Below, in pieces: positions 49,230-58,576 of a DNA stretch of 64,000 bases; position 1 is the stretch's first letter; every line of letters begins with the position of its first letter. A program made the position numbers and the translations under genes. Origin of the DNA: Amycolatopsis sp. WAC 01376 (lineage in GTDB: Bacteria > Actinomycetota > Actinomycetes > Mycobacteriales > Pseudonocardiaceae); NCBI RefSeq assembly GCF_003947415.1, contig NZ_QHKL01000007.1:62001-126000 (forward strand), written 5' to 3'. The notes beneath the pieces were generated by a model that did not search any database, was not told the origin of the DNA, and saw only the letters and a program-made list of their open reading frames with translations.

Positions 49230-50828
49230 ATGAAGAAAGCCCGGCTCACCGCCGCGATCACGAGCGTGGTGGCCTTGACCGTGAGCGCGTGCGGGGGGAC
49301 GTCGCAATCCGGACAGGACCGGACCGCGAACCAGAAACCGGTCGAAGGCAAGACCTTCACCATGGCGATCGGCTCCGACCCCGGAGCGCTGGACCCGGCG
49401 ATGACCGTGCTCGCGGTCGCGCTGGACATCGGCCGCTACCTCTACGACAGCCTGATCAACCTCGACGAGACCGGCAAACCGATCGCGGGGCTCGCCGAGA
49501 AATGGGAGGCCGGCACGACCACCGCCTCCTTCACCCTGCGGAACGGGATCACCTGTGACGACGGCACGCCGCTGACCGCGAGCGGCGTGGCGGCGAACAT
49601 CGGCTTCATCGGCGACCCCGCGAACAAGTCCCCGATGGCCGGACTCGCGATCGCGCCGGGTACCAAGGCGACCGCGGACGACACGGCCAGGACGATCACC
49701 GTCACCAGCGGGGCACCGGACGCGTTCCTGCTGCGCAACGTGGGCAGCCTGCCGATCGTCTGCGGCAAGGGCGTCACCGACCGGCAGGCGCTGGCCAAGG
49801 GGAAGTACGGCACCGGCATGTACACCATGTCCGAAATCGTGCCGAACGACCACTACACCCTCACCCGGCGGAAGGACTACGCGTGGGGACCGGGGGAGTG
49901 GCAGCGTGAGCAGCCGGGACTGCCGGAGAAGGTGGTCTTCCGGGTCATCCAGAACACCACGACCGCCGCGAACCTGCTGCTGTCCGGTGAACTCAACAGC
50001 GCCAGGATCACCGGTCAGGACCAGCAGCGCCTGCGTGCCCAGAAGCTGTATCACGGCGAACAGGTCGTGCCGATGGGCGAGATGTTCTTCAACCAGGGTC
50101 CCGGTCGCCCGGGGGCCGATCTCGCCGTTCGCCGCGCGCTGGTGCAGGCACTCGACCTGCCCCAGATCGGCAAGGTGCTCACCGGTGGTTCCGGGGCGCC
50201 CAGCCAGGGAATGGTCACCACCGAACCCAGGGCGTGCACCGGGGACGCGGTGAGCGGGAAGCTGCCCGCGTTCGACGTCGCCGCCGCCAAGGCGGGTCTC
50301 GACGCGGCGGGCTGGAAGCCGGGAGCGGACGGCGTGCGGGTGAAGGACGGCAAACGGCTCGCGCTGACCGCCATCTACGGCACCCAGGTGGGTCCGACGA
50401 TGGCGCCCTCCGCCGAACTGATGCAGCAGTCGTGGAAGGCAGCCGGTGCGGAGGTCACGCTCAAGGGCCTCGACAGCCCGGGGACCAGTCAGGTGCTGTT
50501 CAACACCGGTGAGTGGGACATCTCGCTCGCGCCGGTGACCCTGTTGCTGCCGAGTCAGGCAGTCCCGTTCGTCTCGGGGCCGAAACCGCCCGCCGGCACG
50601 AACTTCGCGCATATCGAGAACGAGCGGTACACGGCACAGGCCGCACAGGCGGCTCGGATGCCGGGTGATTCGGGCTGCGCGACCTGGCTCGCCGCGGAGA
50701 CGGCGCTCATCGAGCGGCTGGACGTCGTGCCCTACGTCAACTCGGTCATCCCGACCTTCGGCAGCAACGCGCGATTCAAGGTCAGTTTCGGCTCGGTCGA
50801 GCCGTCGTCGATCCGGATGTACGGCTGA
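49230..50828 (+). CDS. Peptide-binding lipoprotein of Dpp/Opp-type ABC importer (SBP family 5)
   Basis: A 532-residue family-5 solute-binding protein. The signal peptide ends at Cys21 (LTVSACGG), a good lipobox. The family signature follows: MAIGSDPGALDPAMTVLAVA, then YDSLINLDETGKPIAGLAEK and WEAGTTTASFTLRNGITCDD. Such proteins bind di- and oligopeptides or similar ligands. It heads a complete importer (permease, permease-ATPase fusion, ATPase) and is preceded by the three serine hydrolases, which would process the imported cargo. The stop overlaps the next ATG by one base. Confidence 0.92.
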   Translation: MKKARLTAAITSVVALTVSACGGTSQSGQDRTANQKPVEGKTFTMAIGSDPGALDPAMTVLAVALDIGRYLYDSLINLDETGKPIAGLAEKWEAGTTTASFTLRNGITCDDGTPLTASGVAANIGFIGDPANKSPMAGLAIAPGTKATADDTARTITVTSGAPDAFLLRNVGSLPIVCGKGVTDRQALAKGKYGTGMYTMSEIVPNDHYTLTRRKDYAWGPGEWQREQPGLPEKVVFRVIQNTTTAANLLLSGELNSARITGQDQQRLRAQKLYHGEQVVPMGEMFFNQGPGRPGADLAVRRALVQALDLPQIGKVLTGGSGAPSQGMVTTEPRACTGDAVSGKLPAFDVAAAKAGLDAAGWKPGADGVRVKDGKRLALTAIYGTQVGPTMAPSAELMQQSWKAAGAEVTLKGLDSPGTSQVLFNTGEWDISLAPVTLLLPSQAVPFVSGPKPPAGTNFAHIENERYTAQAAQAARMPGDSGCATWLAAETALIERLDVVPYVNSVIPTFGSNARFKVSFGSVEPSSIRMYG

Positions 50829-51808
50829 TGGCGGTCGCGGTCGCCCCGTCCGGGTTGCGCGGCAGTCCCTGGCTGTCGTTCGCCGTACGTCGCCTCGGCC
50901 GGTTCGCGGTCTCACTGTGGGTCTTGATCACCACGGCGTTCCTGATGATCCAGCTGATCCCCGGCGACCCGGTCCGGGCGGCGCTCGGGCTGACCGCGCC
51001 GGTCGAGCTGGTGAACGCGCGACGGGCGGCACTCGGCCTCGACGATCCGCTGTGGCTGCAGTACGTCCACTACCTCGGTGGAGTGGTCACCGGTGACTTC
51101 GGGACGTCGATGACGAGCGGGCAGCCGGTCTCCGAGGTGATCGGGGACCGGCTGCCCGCCACCCTCCAGCTGGCCTTGCCCGCCTTCGCGGTGGTCATCG
51201 CGGTGGCGATCCCGCTGGGCCTCCTGTTCGCCGTGCTGACCCGCGGCGGACGACGACGGGGCGGCGAGCTGGCGTTCACCTCGACGACCGTGCTGCTCGC
51301 GGCCATCCCGGAGTTCCTGCTCGCGGTCGCGCTGGTCGCGTTCTTCGCGGTCCGGCTCGGCTGGTTCCCGGTGGCCGGGAGCGACGGGGCGAGTTCGCTC
51401 GTGCTCCCGGTGATCGCGCTGGCGCTCGGCCCGGCCTCGGTGCTCTCCCGCATCGTCCGAGTGGAGACACTTTCCGTGCTGGGCCACGACTTCATCCGCA
51501 CCGCGCGGGCGAAACGGCTACCCGCGCGGCTGGTCTACCTGCGGCACGCGCTGCCGAACGCGCTGACCGCGACGCTGACCATGGGCGGGCTGATGCTGAC
51601 CGGGATGGTCGCCGGGACGGTGCTGGTGGAGAACGTGTTCGCCTGGCCCGGTCTCGGTTCCACCATCGCCCAGTCGATCCTGCAGAAGGACTATCCGCTG
51701 GTGCAGGGCATCGTGCTCGTCTACGGCATCGGGGTCCTGCTGGTGAATCTGACGGTGGACGTGCTGCTGGCCGTACTCGATCCGCGTTCGACGATCCGGG
51801 AGAACTAA
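50828..51808 (+). CDS. Peptide ABC transporter permease (DppB-like)
   Basis: A 326-residue permease with six helices. The N-terminal helix is FAVSLWVLITTAFLMIQLIP, followed by GDPVRAALGLTAP, the typical DppB segment. The cytoplasmic signature is FIRTARAKRLPARLVYLRHA, and ENVFAWPGLGSTIAQSI is conserved near the end. Its start overlaps the lipoprotein stop. It is followed by an unexpected 154-base spacer (51809-51962) with small GC-rich hairpins such as CCAGC-TTCCC-GCTGG but no frame I can support; the next gene has its own GGAGG. Confidence 0.92.
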   Translation: MAVAVAPSGLRGSPWLSFAVRRLGRFAVSLWVLITTAFLMIQLIPGDPVRAALGLTAPVELVNARRAALGLDDPLWLQYVHYLGGVVTGDFGTSMTSGQPVSEVIGDRLPATLQLALPAFAVVIAVAIPLGLLFAVLTRGGRRRGGELAFTSTTVLLAAIPEFLLAVALVAFFAVRLGWFPVAGSDGASSLVLPVIALALGPASVLSRIVRVETLSVLGHDFIRTARAKRLPARLVYLRHALPNALTATLTMGGLMLTGMVAGTVLVENVFAWPGLGSTIAQSILQKDYPLVQGIVLVYGIGVLLVNLTVDVLLAVLDPRSTIREN

Positions 51809-51962
51809 GTGGTCACCATCGGAAGTCTTCCGGAGGTCTCGACGGCCCAGCTTCCCGCTGGCCGCACGGCCGCAAGGCCCGAGTACAACCCCGGTACGAG
51901 CGCCTCGCGGCCGCACGCCCAGCGGAAACCTGGATCCGCCGAATACCCCCGGAGGGCTTCCG

Positions 51963-53876
51963 ATGGCAACCACTGACATGGCGAATCGGCGCGGAGCGAA
52001 ATGGGCCGCGGCCCTGCGCACCCCGGTGGGCGGGTTCGCGGCGACCCTGCTGCTGGTGGTGATCGCGCTCGCGGTGCTGGCCCCGATCCTGTGGCACGAC
52101 AACGCCTTCGCGATCGACACGGACGCGATCGGCCAGGGCCCGTCCGCCGCGCATTGGCTGGGCACCGACGATCTCGGCCGCGACATCCTCTTCCGTGTCC
52201 TGGTGGCGACCCGGCTTTCGGTACTGCTGGCGCTGCTGGCGACGGTGATCGGGGTGGTGACCGGACTCGTCCTCGGCACCCTGCCTTCGCTGCTGCCCCG
52301 GCCGGCCGCCCGGCTGGTCACCTCGGCGGTGAACATCGCGGTCGCGTTCCCCGGGCTGCTGCTGGTGCTGTTCTTCTCGGTCATCTTCGGGGTCGGGACC
52401 CACGGCGCCGTGCTGGCGGTCGGTTTCGCGCTGGCCCCGGCGTTCGCGCGGTTGGCGCAGACGTTGTCGGCTTCCGTGGCGGGCCAGGACTTCGTGTCCG
52501 CCGCGCGGATCTCCGGCGTCGGGCGGATCCGGTTGCTGGTGCGGCACATCCTGCCCAACATCGGTGAACCGCTGGTGGTGAACGCGACCATCGGCGCGGG
52601 TGCCTGCCTGCTGGCGTTCTCCGGGCTGTCGTTCCTCGGCATCGGCGTGCAGGCACCGGATTACGACTGGGGACGGCTGCTCGGCGAAGGGCTCAACGGG
52701 ATCTACGTCAACCCGGCGGCCGCGCTCGCGCCCGGCGTCGCGGTGGTGCTGGCCGGGCTCGCCTTCAACCTGGTCGGCGAGACCGTGGCAGGCGTGATCG
52801 GCGTCCGGACCGGGCTGCGCAAACTCGCGCCACGGCCGGTCTCCCCGGCACGGGAGTCCTTCGAGCGCGACGAAGACGCCGTGCTGGTCGTGGAAAACCT
52901 CCAAGTGGCGTTCCCACGTCCCTCGGGCTGGACCGTTCCGGTGCGCGGGGTGAGCTTCACCGTCCGCGCGGGCGAGGCGATCGGCGTCGTCGGTGAGTCG
53001 GGTTCCGGGAAGAGCCTGACCGGCCTGGCGGTGTCACGGCTGGTCGAAGCACCGGCCGTGGTCACCGCGGACCGGCTCGAATTCGCCGGGAAACCCCTGC
53101 TGACGACGCCGGAACGGGAGTTGCGCGGTCTGCTCGGCACGTCGCTGGCGATGGTGTTCCAGGATCCGATGACCTCCTTCAACCCGACCAGGCGGATCGG
53201 CCGCCAGCTGGCCGAGGTCGCCGAACAGCATCAGGGACTCCCACGGGCCAAGGCCTTCGAACGAGCCGTGGACCGGTTGCGCGCGGTGCGGATCCCGGCG
53301 GCCGAACGGCGTGCGCGGCAGTATCCGCACGAGTTCTCCGGCGGGATGCGGCAGCGCGCGATGATCGGCATGGGCCTGATGGGCGACCCGAAGCTGATCA
53401 TCGCCGACGAACCGACCACGGCGCTGGACGTCACGGTGCAGCGGCAGCTGCTGCGGCTGCTGGCGCGCACCAGGACCGAACGGGACACGGCGATCATCCT
53501 GATCAGCCACGACATCGCGGTCGTTTCGCAGACGTGCGAGCGGATGCTGGTCATGTACGCGGGCCGGGTGGTCGAGGACCTGCCGTCGGCCGGGACGCCG
53601 CGGCATCCGTACACGCGGGCTCTGCTGGCCTCGACGGTCGACCTCGAGACCGATCGTGACACGCCGCTCGCGGTGATCCCCGGCCGACCGCCGGAACCGG
53701 ATCGCGTGCCCACCGGCTGCGCCTTCGCCGACCGGTGTCCCGCGGTGACCGACCGGTGCCGTCTCGAAGACCCGGTGCTGGAGCGCGTGGAACCCGGGCA
53801 CCGCGTCGCGTGCTGGCACCCGGCGCCGCTTTCCCGGCCCGCCAAGGAAACCGTGACCGCCGGAGGTGCGGAATGA
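51963..53876 (+). CDS. Fused peptide ABC permease-ATPase (DppC-DppD)
   Basis: A 637-residue fusion. Residues 1-285 are a DppC permease (HWLGTDDLGRDILFRVLVAT, FVSAARISGVGRIRLLVRH, and FLGIGVQAPDYDWGRLL). After a short linker, residues about 300-610 are a DppD ATPase with Walker A G344-ESGSGKS, Q-loop MVFQDPMTSFNP, signature FSGGMRQR near 458, Walker B LIIADEPTTALD and H-loop ISHDIAVV. The C-terminal cysteine cluster (CAFADRCPAVTDRC) is typical of Dpp/Opp ATPases. Permease and ATPase are usually separate proteins; fusions like this occur in some actinomycetes. GGAGG precedes ATG 51963, and the next ATPase overlaps by four bases. Confidence 0.92.
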   Translation: MATTDMANRRGAKWAAALRTPVGGFAATLLLVVIALAVLAPILWHDNAFAIDTDAIGQGPSAAHWLGTDDLGRDILFRVLVATRLSVLLALLATVIGVVTGLVLGTLPSLLPRPAARLVTSAVNIAVAFPGLLLVLFFSVIFGVGTHGAVLAVGFALAPAFARLAQTLSASVAGQDFVSAARISGVGRIRLLVRHILPNIGEPLVVNATIGAGACLLAFSGLSFLGIGVQAPDYDWGRLLGEGLNGIYVNPAAALAPGVAVVLAGLAFNLVGETVAGVIGVRTGLRKLAPRPVSPARESFERDEDAVLVVENLQVAFPRPSGWTVPVRGVSFTVRAGEAIGVVGESGSGKSLTGLAVSRLVEAPAVVTADRLEFAGKPLLTTPERELRGLLGTSLAMVFQDPMTSFNPTRRIGRQLAEVAEQHQGLPRAKAFERAVDRLRAVRIPAAERRARQYPHEFSGGMRQRAMIGMGLMGDPKLIIADEPTTALDVTVQRQLLRLLARTRTERDTAIILISHDIAVVSQTCERMLVMYAGRVVEDLPSAGTPRHPYTRALLASTVDLETDRDTPLAVIPGRPPEPDRVPTGCAFADRCPAVTDRCRLEDPVLERVEPGHRVACWHPAPLSRPAKETVTAGGAE

Positions 53877-54865
53877 GTGATCTCGTCTTCGACACGGTGA
53901 GCGTGCGATACGGCGGACGGCGTGGACTCACCGCTGTCGACCGGGTGGGGCTGACCGTCCCTTCCGGACAGGTCGTCGGACTCGTCGGCGAATCGGGCTC
54001 GGGGAAATCGACGCTGGCCCGTGCCGCCGTCGGGCTCTCGCCGATCAGCGAGGGACGGGTCCTGCTGGGCGGTGTCGACGTCCGGAAGCTGCCCCGGCGT
54101 CCTCCGCTGCAGATGGTGTTCCAGGATCCGTATTCCTCTTTGGACCCTCGGATGAGCATCGGGGAGTCGATCACCGAAGCGATTCCGCGTGGCGTGCTCC
54201 CCGGTCGCGCCGCGCGCCGGGAAGAGGTGGCCCGGCTGCTGGAGCTGGTGAACCTCGATCCCGAACGCGCGGGCCATTTGCCAGGGCAGCTTTCCGGCGG
54301 TCAGCGTCAGCGGGTGGCGCTGGCCCGTGCGCTGGCCGGGCGGCCCGACGTGCTGATCGCCGACGAGATCACCTCCGCGCTCGACGTCTCGGTGCAGGGC
54401 GCGGTGCTCAACCTCGTCCGGTCCGTGCAACGGCGGCTGGGCCTGTCGATGCTGTTCATCTCGCACAACCTCGCGGTGATCCGCTATCTCAGCGACATCG
54501 TCGCCGTGATGTACCTCGGCCGGATCGTCGAGGTGGGCCCGGCCGAGCAGGTGCTCGGCGATCCGCAGCATCCGTACACGCGCGACCTGCTCGCGGCGGC
54601 GCCTTCCGCGCACACGTCGCTGTTCGACACCGGCGCGGACGAGGCGACCGCCGACACCGAGCCCGCCGACCCGCACCACCCGCCGTCCGGATGCCGCTAC
54701 CACACCCGGTGCCCGGTCGGCCCGCTCGTCCGCGCCGACCGAGAACTCTGTCTCCAGGCGGACCCTGCCGACGACGCGGCACATCGACGTCATTCGGCGG
54801 CCTGCCACTTCAGCGAAAACGAGAGCCGCCGGCTCACGATCCCCCGAGGAGCGACCGCATCATGA
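53873..54865 (+). CDS. Peptide ABC transporter ATPase (DppF-like)
   Basis: A 330-residue ATPase. Walker A is G39-ESGSGKS46, Q-loop MVFQDPYSSLDPRM, signature LSGGQRQRVALARAL, Walker B VLIADEITSALD and H-loop FISHNLAVI. The C-terminal oligopeptide-type extension has CRYHTRCPVGP. It pairs with the ATPase half of the upstream fusion to power import. ATG 53873 overlaps the fusion stop (ATGA) and the peptidase start overlaps its own stop, so the transporter and peptidase are translationally coupled. Confidence 0.93.
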   Translation: MSDLVFDTVSVRYGGRRGLTAVDRVGLTVPSGQVVGLVGESGSGKSTLARAAVGLSPISEGRVLLGGVDVRKLPRRPPLQMVFQDPYSSLDPRMSIGESITEAIPRGVLPGRAARREEVARLLELVNLDPERAGHLPGQLSGGQRQRVALARALAGRPDVLIADEITSALDVSVQGAVLNLVRSVQRRLGLSMLFISHNLAVIRYLSDIVAVMYLGRIVEVGPAEQVLGDPQHPYTRDLLAAAPSAHTSLFDTGADEATADTEPADPHHPPSGCRYHTRCPVGPLVRADRELCLQADPADDAAHRRHSAACHFSENESRRLTIPRGATAS

Positions 54866-57800
54866 CCCGACGTCTCGGTTTCGACGACCTGTACGGAATC
54901 GCCGTCCCCAGCCAGCCCGCGCTCTCACCGGACGGCGACCGGATCGTCTACGTCCTGCGTACCGCGAACCGCGACGAGGACCGGAACGAGCACACGCTCT
55001 GGGAGGTCGGCGCGACCGGCGGCGAAGCGCGGCAGCTCACGCGCGGAACCGCCGACCTGGCGCCGATGTGGGCGCCGGACGGCACGCGGATCGCGTTCCT
55101 CCGTGCCGAGGACGGTGCGCCGCAGGTGTGGTTCCTGCCGTCGTCGGGCGGGGAGGCCGAACGGATCACCGAACTCCCGCTCGGGGCGGGTGCCCCGGTC
55201 TGGAGCCCCGACGGAGCAAAGATCGCGTTCTCGGCCGCGACCGACCTGGCGGGCGGCGTGCCCGCGCCGAACGCCCCGGTGGTGGCGGACCGGCTGGACT
55301 TCAAGGCCGACGGCGCCGGGCTGATCAAGACCATCCGCAAGCATCTGCACATCCTCGATGTCGCCACGCGTGAGGTCCGGCAGGTGACCTTCGGCGATTG
55401 GCACGCGGGCGACCCCGCCTGGTCACCTGACGGGACGCGGCTGGCCTTCTCGGCCGGACGGGACGCCGACGCGGACCTGACCTTCCGTTCCGGCGCCTAT
55501 GTTCTCGACGTGACCACGAAGGCCGCCGAACCGCGGCTGATCGGCTCCGGCGAGGGCATGGTGGGAACGGTCACCTGGACCGCGGACGGGAGCGAGCTCC
55601 TGGTGGCGGGCCGGGTCGACACCGAAGTCGGCCACATCGGGTTGCTGCGGGTCCCGCTCGACGGCGGCGACCCCGTCGACCTGGCGTCCACTTTGGACCG
55701 GAACGTGATGGTCGGCGGCGCCGGCTATCCGGGCGCGCTGCCGAAGCTGACCGCGGACGGCGGGTCCGTGCTGTTCGGTCTCCGCGACCGAGGCTGCACC
55801 CATCTGTACCAAGTGGACACCGATGGCGGAAATCCGCGCGCGGTGTTGGCGGGCGCGGATCGCGTCGTGTCCGGAATGGACACCGCGAACGGGAGGATCG
55901 TGGTGGCCCTCGCCACGGCCACCTCGTACGGCGAGATCGCCGTCGTCGATCAGGCCACCGGCGCCGTCGACGTGCGGACGAAGCACGGTGCCTCGGTCGC
56001 CGAGGTGGAACTGTTCCGCCACGAGGAGCGGGAATTCACCATCGCGGACGGCACCGTCGTCCACGGCTGGCTGCTGCGTGACCCCGCCAGGTCGGAGGCG
56101 GCGCCGCTGTTGCTCGACATCCACGGCGGCCCGCACAACGCCTGGAACGGCGCGGCCGACTGGATCCACCTCTACCACCAGGCGCTCGTCGCGCGAGGCT
56201 GGGCGGTGCTGCTACTCAACCCTCGCGGCAGCGACGGCTACGGCGAGGATTTCTACACGGGCGCCGTCGGCGGCTGGGGAGTCGCCGACGCCGCCGACTT
56301 CCTCGAACCGCTGGACCACCTGGTCGCCGAAGGGATCGCCGACGCCGACCGGCTCGCCGTGGCGGGATACAGCTACGGCGGTTTCATGACCTGCTATCTG
56401 ACCAGCCGCGACAACCGCTTCGCCGCAGCCGTCTCCGGGGGCGTGGTCAGCGACCTGACCAGCATGGAAGGCACCTCCGACGCCGGGCACTACCTGGCCG
56501 TCCGCGAGATCGGCGACCAGCCCGGGGGCTACGCGGAGTTCTCACCGTTCGCCAAGGTCGATCAGGTGCGGACGCCGACCCTGGTCATCCAGGGCGCGGA
56601 AGACGAGCGCTGCCCGGTCGGCCAGGCCGAGCAGTGGTTCGGGGCGCTGCGTGCGCGTGGCGTCCCGACCCGGCTGGTGCTGTACCCGGGCGCTTCGCAT
56701 CTGTTCGTCCTCGACGGCCCGCCCTCGCACCGCGTCGACTTCAACCGGCGCGTCCTCGAATGGGTCGAGCAGTACGCGGCTCCGGCGGACGGGGTGTCGC
56801 GCGTGCCGATCGAGGCGGCACACTGGCAGCGGCGGCTGGCCGAACTCGCGCGCAAGTACCGCGTTCCCGGTGCGGCGCTGGGCATCACGCGGATCGGGGA
56901 CGACGCGGAGACCCATGTTTCCCACGGTGTGCTGAACACGGCGACCGGCGTCGAAGTCACCGAAGACTCGGTGTTCCAGATCGGCTCGGTCTCCAAGGTG
57001 TGGACCGCGACCGTGGTGATGCAACTGGTCGACGAAGGACTCCTCGACCTGGACGCGCCGATCGCCGACGTCGTCCCCGAACTGCGGCTGGCCGATCCGG
57101 ACGTCGCCAAGCAGGTGACCATGCGGCATCTGCTGACGCACACCAGCGGGATCGACGGAGACGTCTTCACCGACACCGGGCGCGGCGACGACACCCTCGA
57201 GCGCTACGTCGAGATCCTCGACCAGGCCGCGCAGAACCATCCGCTCGGCGAGACTTTCTCTTACTGCAACTCGGGTTTCGTGCTCATGGGCCGGGTGATC
57301 GAGAAGCTCACCGGGCAGACCTGGGACGCGGCGATGCGGGAGAAATTGTTCACCCCGCTCGGCCTCACCCACACCGTGACGCTGCCCGAGGAAGCGCTGA
57401 TGTTCCGCGCCGCCGTCGGTCACGTCGCCGGTGAGGACGAGGAACCGCGGCCCGCACCGATTTGGGGTCTCCCGAGGAACATGGGCCCGGCGGGTCTGAT
57501 CACCGCCACCACCAAGGACGTGCTCGGCTTCGCCCGCCTGCACCTGACAGGCGGCCTGACTCCGTCTGGAGAGCGGATCCTGACCACGGCATCCGTCGCC
57601 GCGATGGCCGAAAAGCAGGCCGACATCCCCGACAAGCACTCGCTCGGCGACTCGTGGGGTCTCGGCTGGATCCGCGACGACTGGAGCGGACGGCGGGTCA
57701 TCGGCCACGACGGCAACACGATCGGGCAATCCGCGTTCCTGCGGCTGCTGCCCGATCAAGGGCTCGCCGTCACCCTGCTCACCAACGGCGGCAACACCCG

Positions 57801-58173
57801 CGACCTGTTCCAGGAGTTGTACCGCGAGATCTTCGCCGAACTCGCCGACGTGGCGATGCCGCGGCCGCTGGAGCCACCCGCGACACCGGTCACCGTCGAC
57901 GGTTCGCGGCACGTCGGTGTCTACGAACGGGCCGGCGTGGCGATGGAGGTACTGTCCGAAGGGGACGGACTCCGGCTCCGGCAGACCGTCACCGGACCGC
58001 TGGCCGAACTCGTGCCGGAGAAGACACAGGAGTTCGACCTCGTCCCGGTGACCGACTCGCTCTACGTCTGCCGTGAGCCGGGCGCGCGGACCTGGATGCC
58101 GGTCACCTTCTACACGTTGCCGACCGGGGAGCCGTACCTGCACCACGGAGTGCGTGCGACACCGAAGGTCTAG
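54862..58173 (+). CDS. S9 peptidase fused to S12 beta-lactamase-fold hydrolase
   Basis: A 1103-residue, apparently cytosolic two-enzyme fusion. Residues 1 to about 390 form a TolB-like beta-propeller (repeated WAPDGTRIAFLR, WSPDGAKIAFSA, WSPDGTRLAFSA). Residues 390-645 are a prolyl-oligopeptidase (S9) alpha/beta hydrolase with Ser504 (GYSYGGF), Asp581 (GAEDERC) and His613 (GASHLF). Residues about 650-1103 are an S12 hydrolase with S709-V-S-K712, FSYCNSG as the Y-x-N motif and GHDGNTIGQ, closely similar to the gene at 46933. The start overlaps the ATPase stop. All catalytic residues are present in both halves. An acylaminoacyl- or D-aminopeptidase pair for imported peptides is inferred. Confidence 0.9.
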   Translation: MTRRLGFDDLYGIAVPSQPALSPDGDRIVYVLRTANRDEDRNEHTLWEVGATGGEARQLTRGTADLAPMWAPDGTRIAFLRAEDGAPQVWFLPSSGGEAERITELPLGAGAPVWSPDGAKIAFSAATDLAGGVPAPNAPVVADRLDFKADGAGLIKTIRKHLHILDVATREVRQVTFGDWHAGDPAWSPDGTRLAFSAGRDADADLTFRSGAYVLDVTTKAAEPRLIGSGEGMVGTVTWTADGSELLVAGRVDTEVGHIGLLRVPLDGGDPVDLASTLDRNVMVGGAGYPGALPKLTADGGSVLFGLRDRGCTHLYQVDTDGGNPRAVLAGADRVVSGMDTANGRIVVALATATSYGEIAVVDQATGAVDVRTKHGASVAEVELFRHEEREFTIADGTVVHGWLLRDPARSEAAPLLLDIHGGPHNAWNGAADWIHLYHQALVARGWAVLLLNPRGSDGYGEDFYTGAVGGWGVADAADFLEPLDHLVAEGIADADRLAVAGYSYGGFMTCYLTSRDNRFAAAVSGGVVSDLTSMEGTSDAGHYLAVREIGDQPGGYAEFSPFAKVDQVRTPTLVIQGAEDERCPVGQAEQWFGALRARGVPTRLVLYPGASHLFVLDGPPSHRVDFNRRVLEWVEQYAAPADGVSRVPIEAAHWQRRLAELARKYRVPGAALGITRIGDDAETHVSHGVLNTATGVEVTEDSVFQIGSVSKVWTATVVMQLVDEGLLDLDAPIADVVPELRLADPDVAKQVTMRHLLTHTSGIDGDVFTDTGRGDDTLERYVEILDQAAQNHPLGETFSYCNSGFVLMGRVIEKLTGQTWDAAMREKLFTPLGLTHTVTLPEEALMFRAAVGHVAGEDEEPRPAPIWGLPRNMGPAGLITATTKDVLGFARLHLTGGLTPSGERILTTASVAAMAEKQADIPDKHSLGDSWGLGWIRDDWSGRRVIGHDGNTIGQSAFLRLLPDQGLAVTLLTNGGNTRDLFQELYREIFAELADVAMPRPLEPPATPVTVDGSRHVGVYERAGVAMEVLSEGDGLRLRQTVTGPLAELVPEKTQEFDLVPVTDSLYVCREPGARTWMPVTFYTLPTGEPYLHHGVRATPKV

Positions 58174-58364
58174 CTGCGACGCCGTGCCACGTAACGGATG
58201 ACCAGAAGCACGATGCAGACGACCGAGACGCCTCCCGCGATCATGCGGAGGGTCCAGTCCATCCCCGCGAACTGTCCGATCGAGTTGGCGGCGGCGCTGA
58301 CGAGGAGGACGAGCCAGAGGGAAGCGGTGACCATCGTGCCGCCGGCGTTTTTGGTGTCGTTCAT
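58170..58364 (-). CDS. Small two-helix membrane protein
   Basis: A 64-residue protein with two hydrophobic segments, VTASLWLVLLVSAAANSIGQ and MIAGGVSVVCIVLLVIRYVA, ending in basic RRRS. The topology places both ends on the cytoplasmic side. Function is unknown; such small proteins are common in actinomycetes. Its stop codon overlaps the last codons of the convergent fusion peptidase by four bases. Confidence 0.6.
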   Translation of the reverse strand: MNDTKNAGGTMVTASLWLVLLVSAAANSIGQFAGMDWTLRMIAGGVSVVCIVLLVIRYVARRRS

Positions 58365-58576
58365 GGGAAAGACGTTATGGAACGGCGCGGCGGGGGAACA
58401 GGGGAGTGACCCCCGTCGCGGGGTGGTGCTGGCGCTACCCCGCGACGCGTTCTGGGTTCCCGATCGCCCCTTACGGCCCCGTGTGGCGGCCAGTCACCTC
58501 AAGCCCTCAACGGTCATGTCGCGAAAGCCACTTTGGTGGACCTGTATTTGCCTGCCCACTGGATGCTGATGTGGGT

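Noticed and set aside
48186..50915. A 909-codon open frame on the minus strand
   Set aside because: It runs antisense through the S12, class-A-like and lipoprotein genes, all of which have clear motifs and coupled junctions. Its translation is Arg/Gly/His-rich with no domain. Long antisense frames are a normal by-product of very high GC at third positions.
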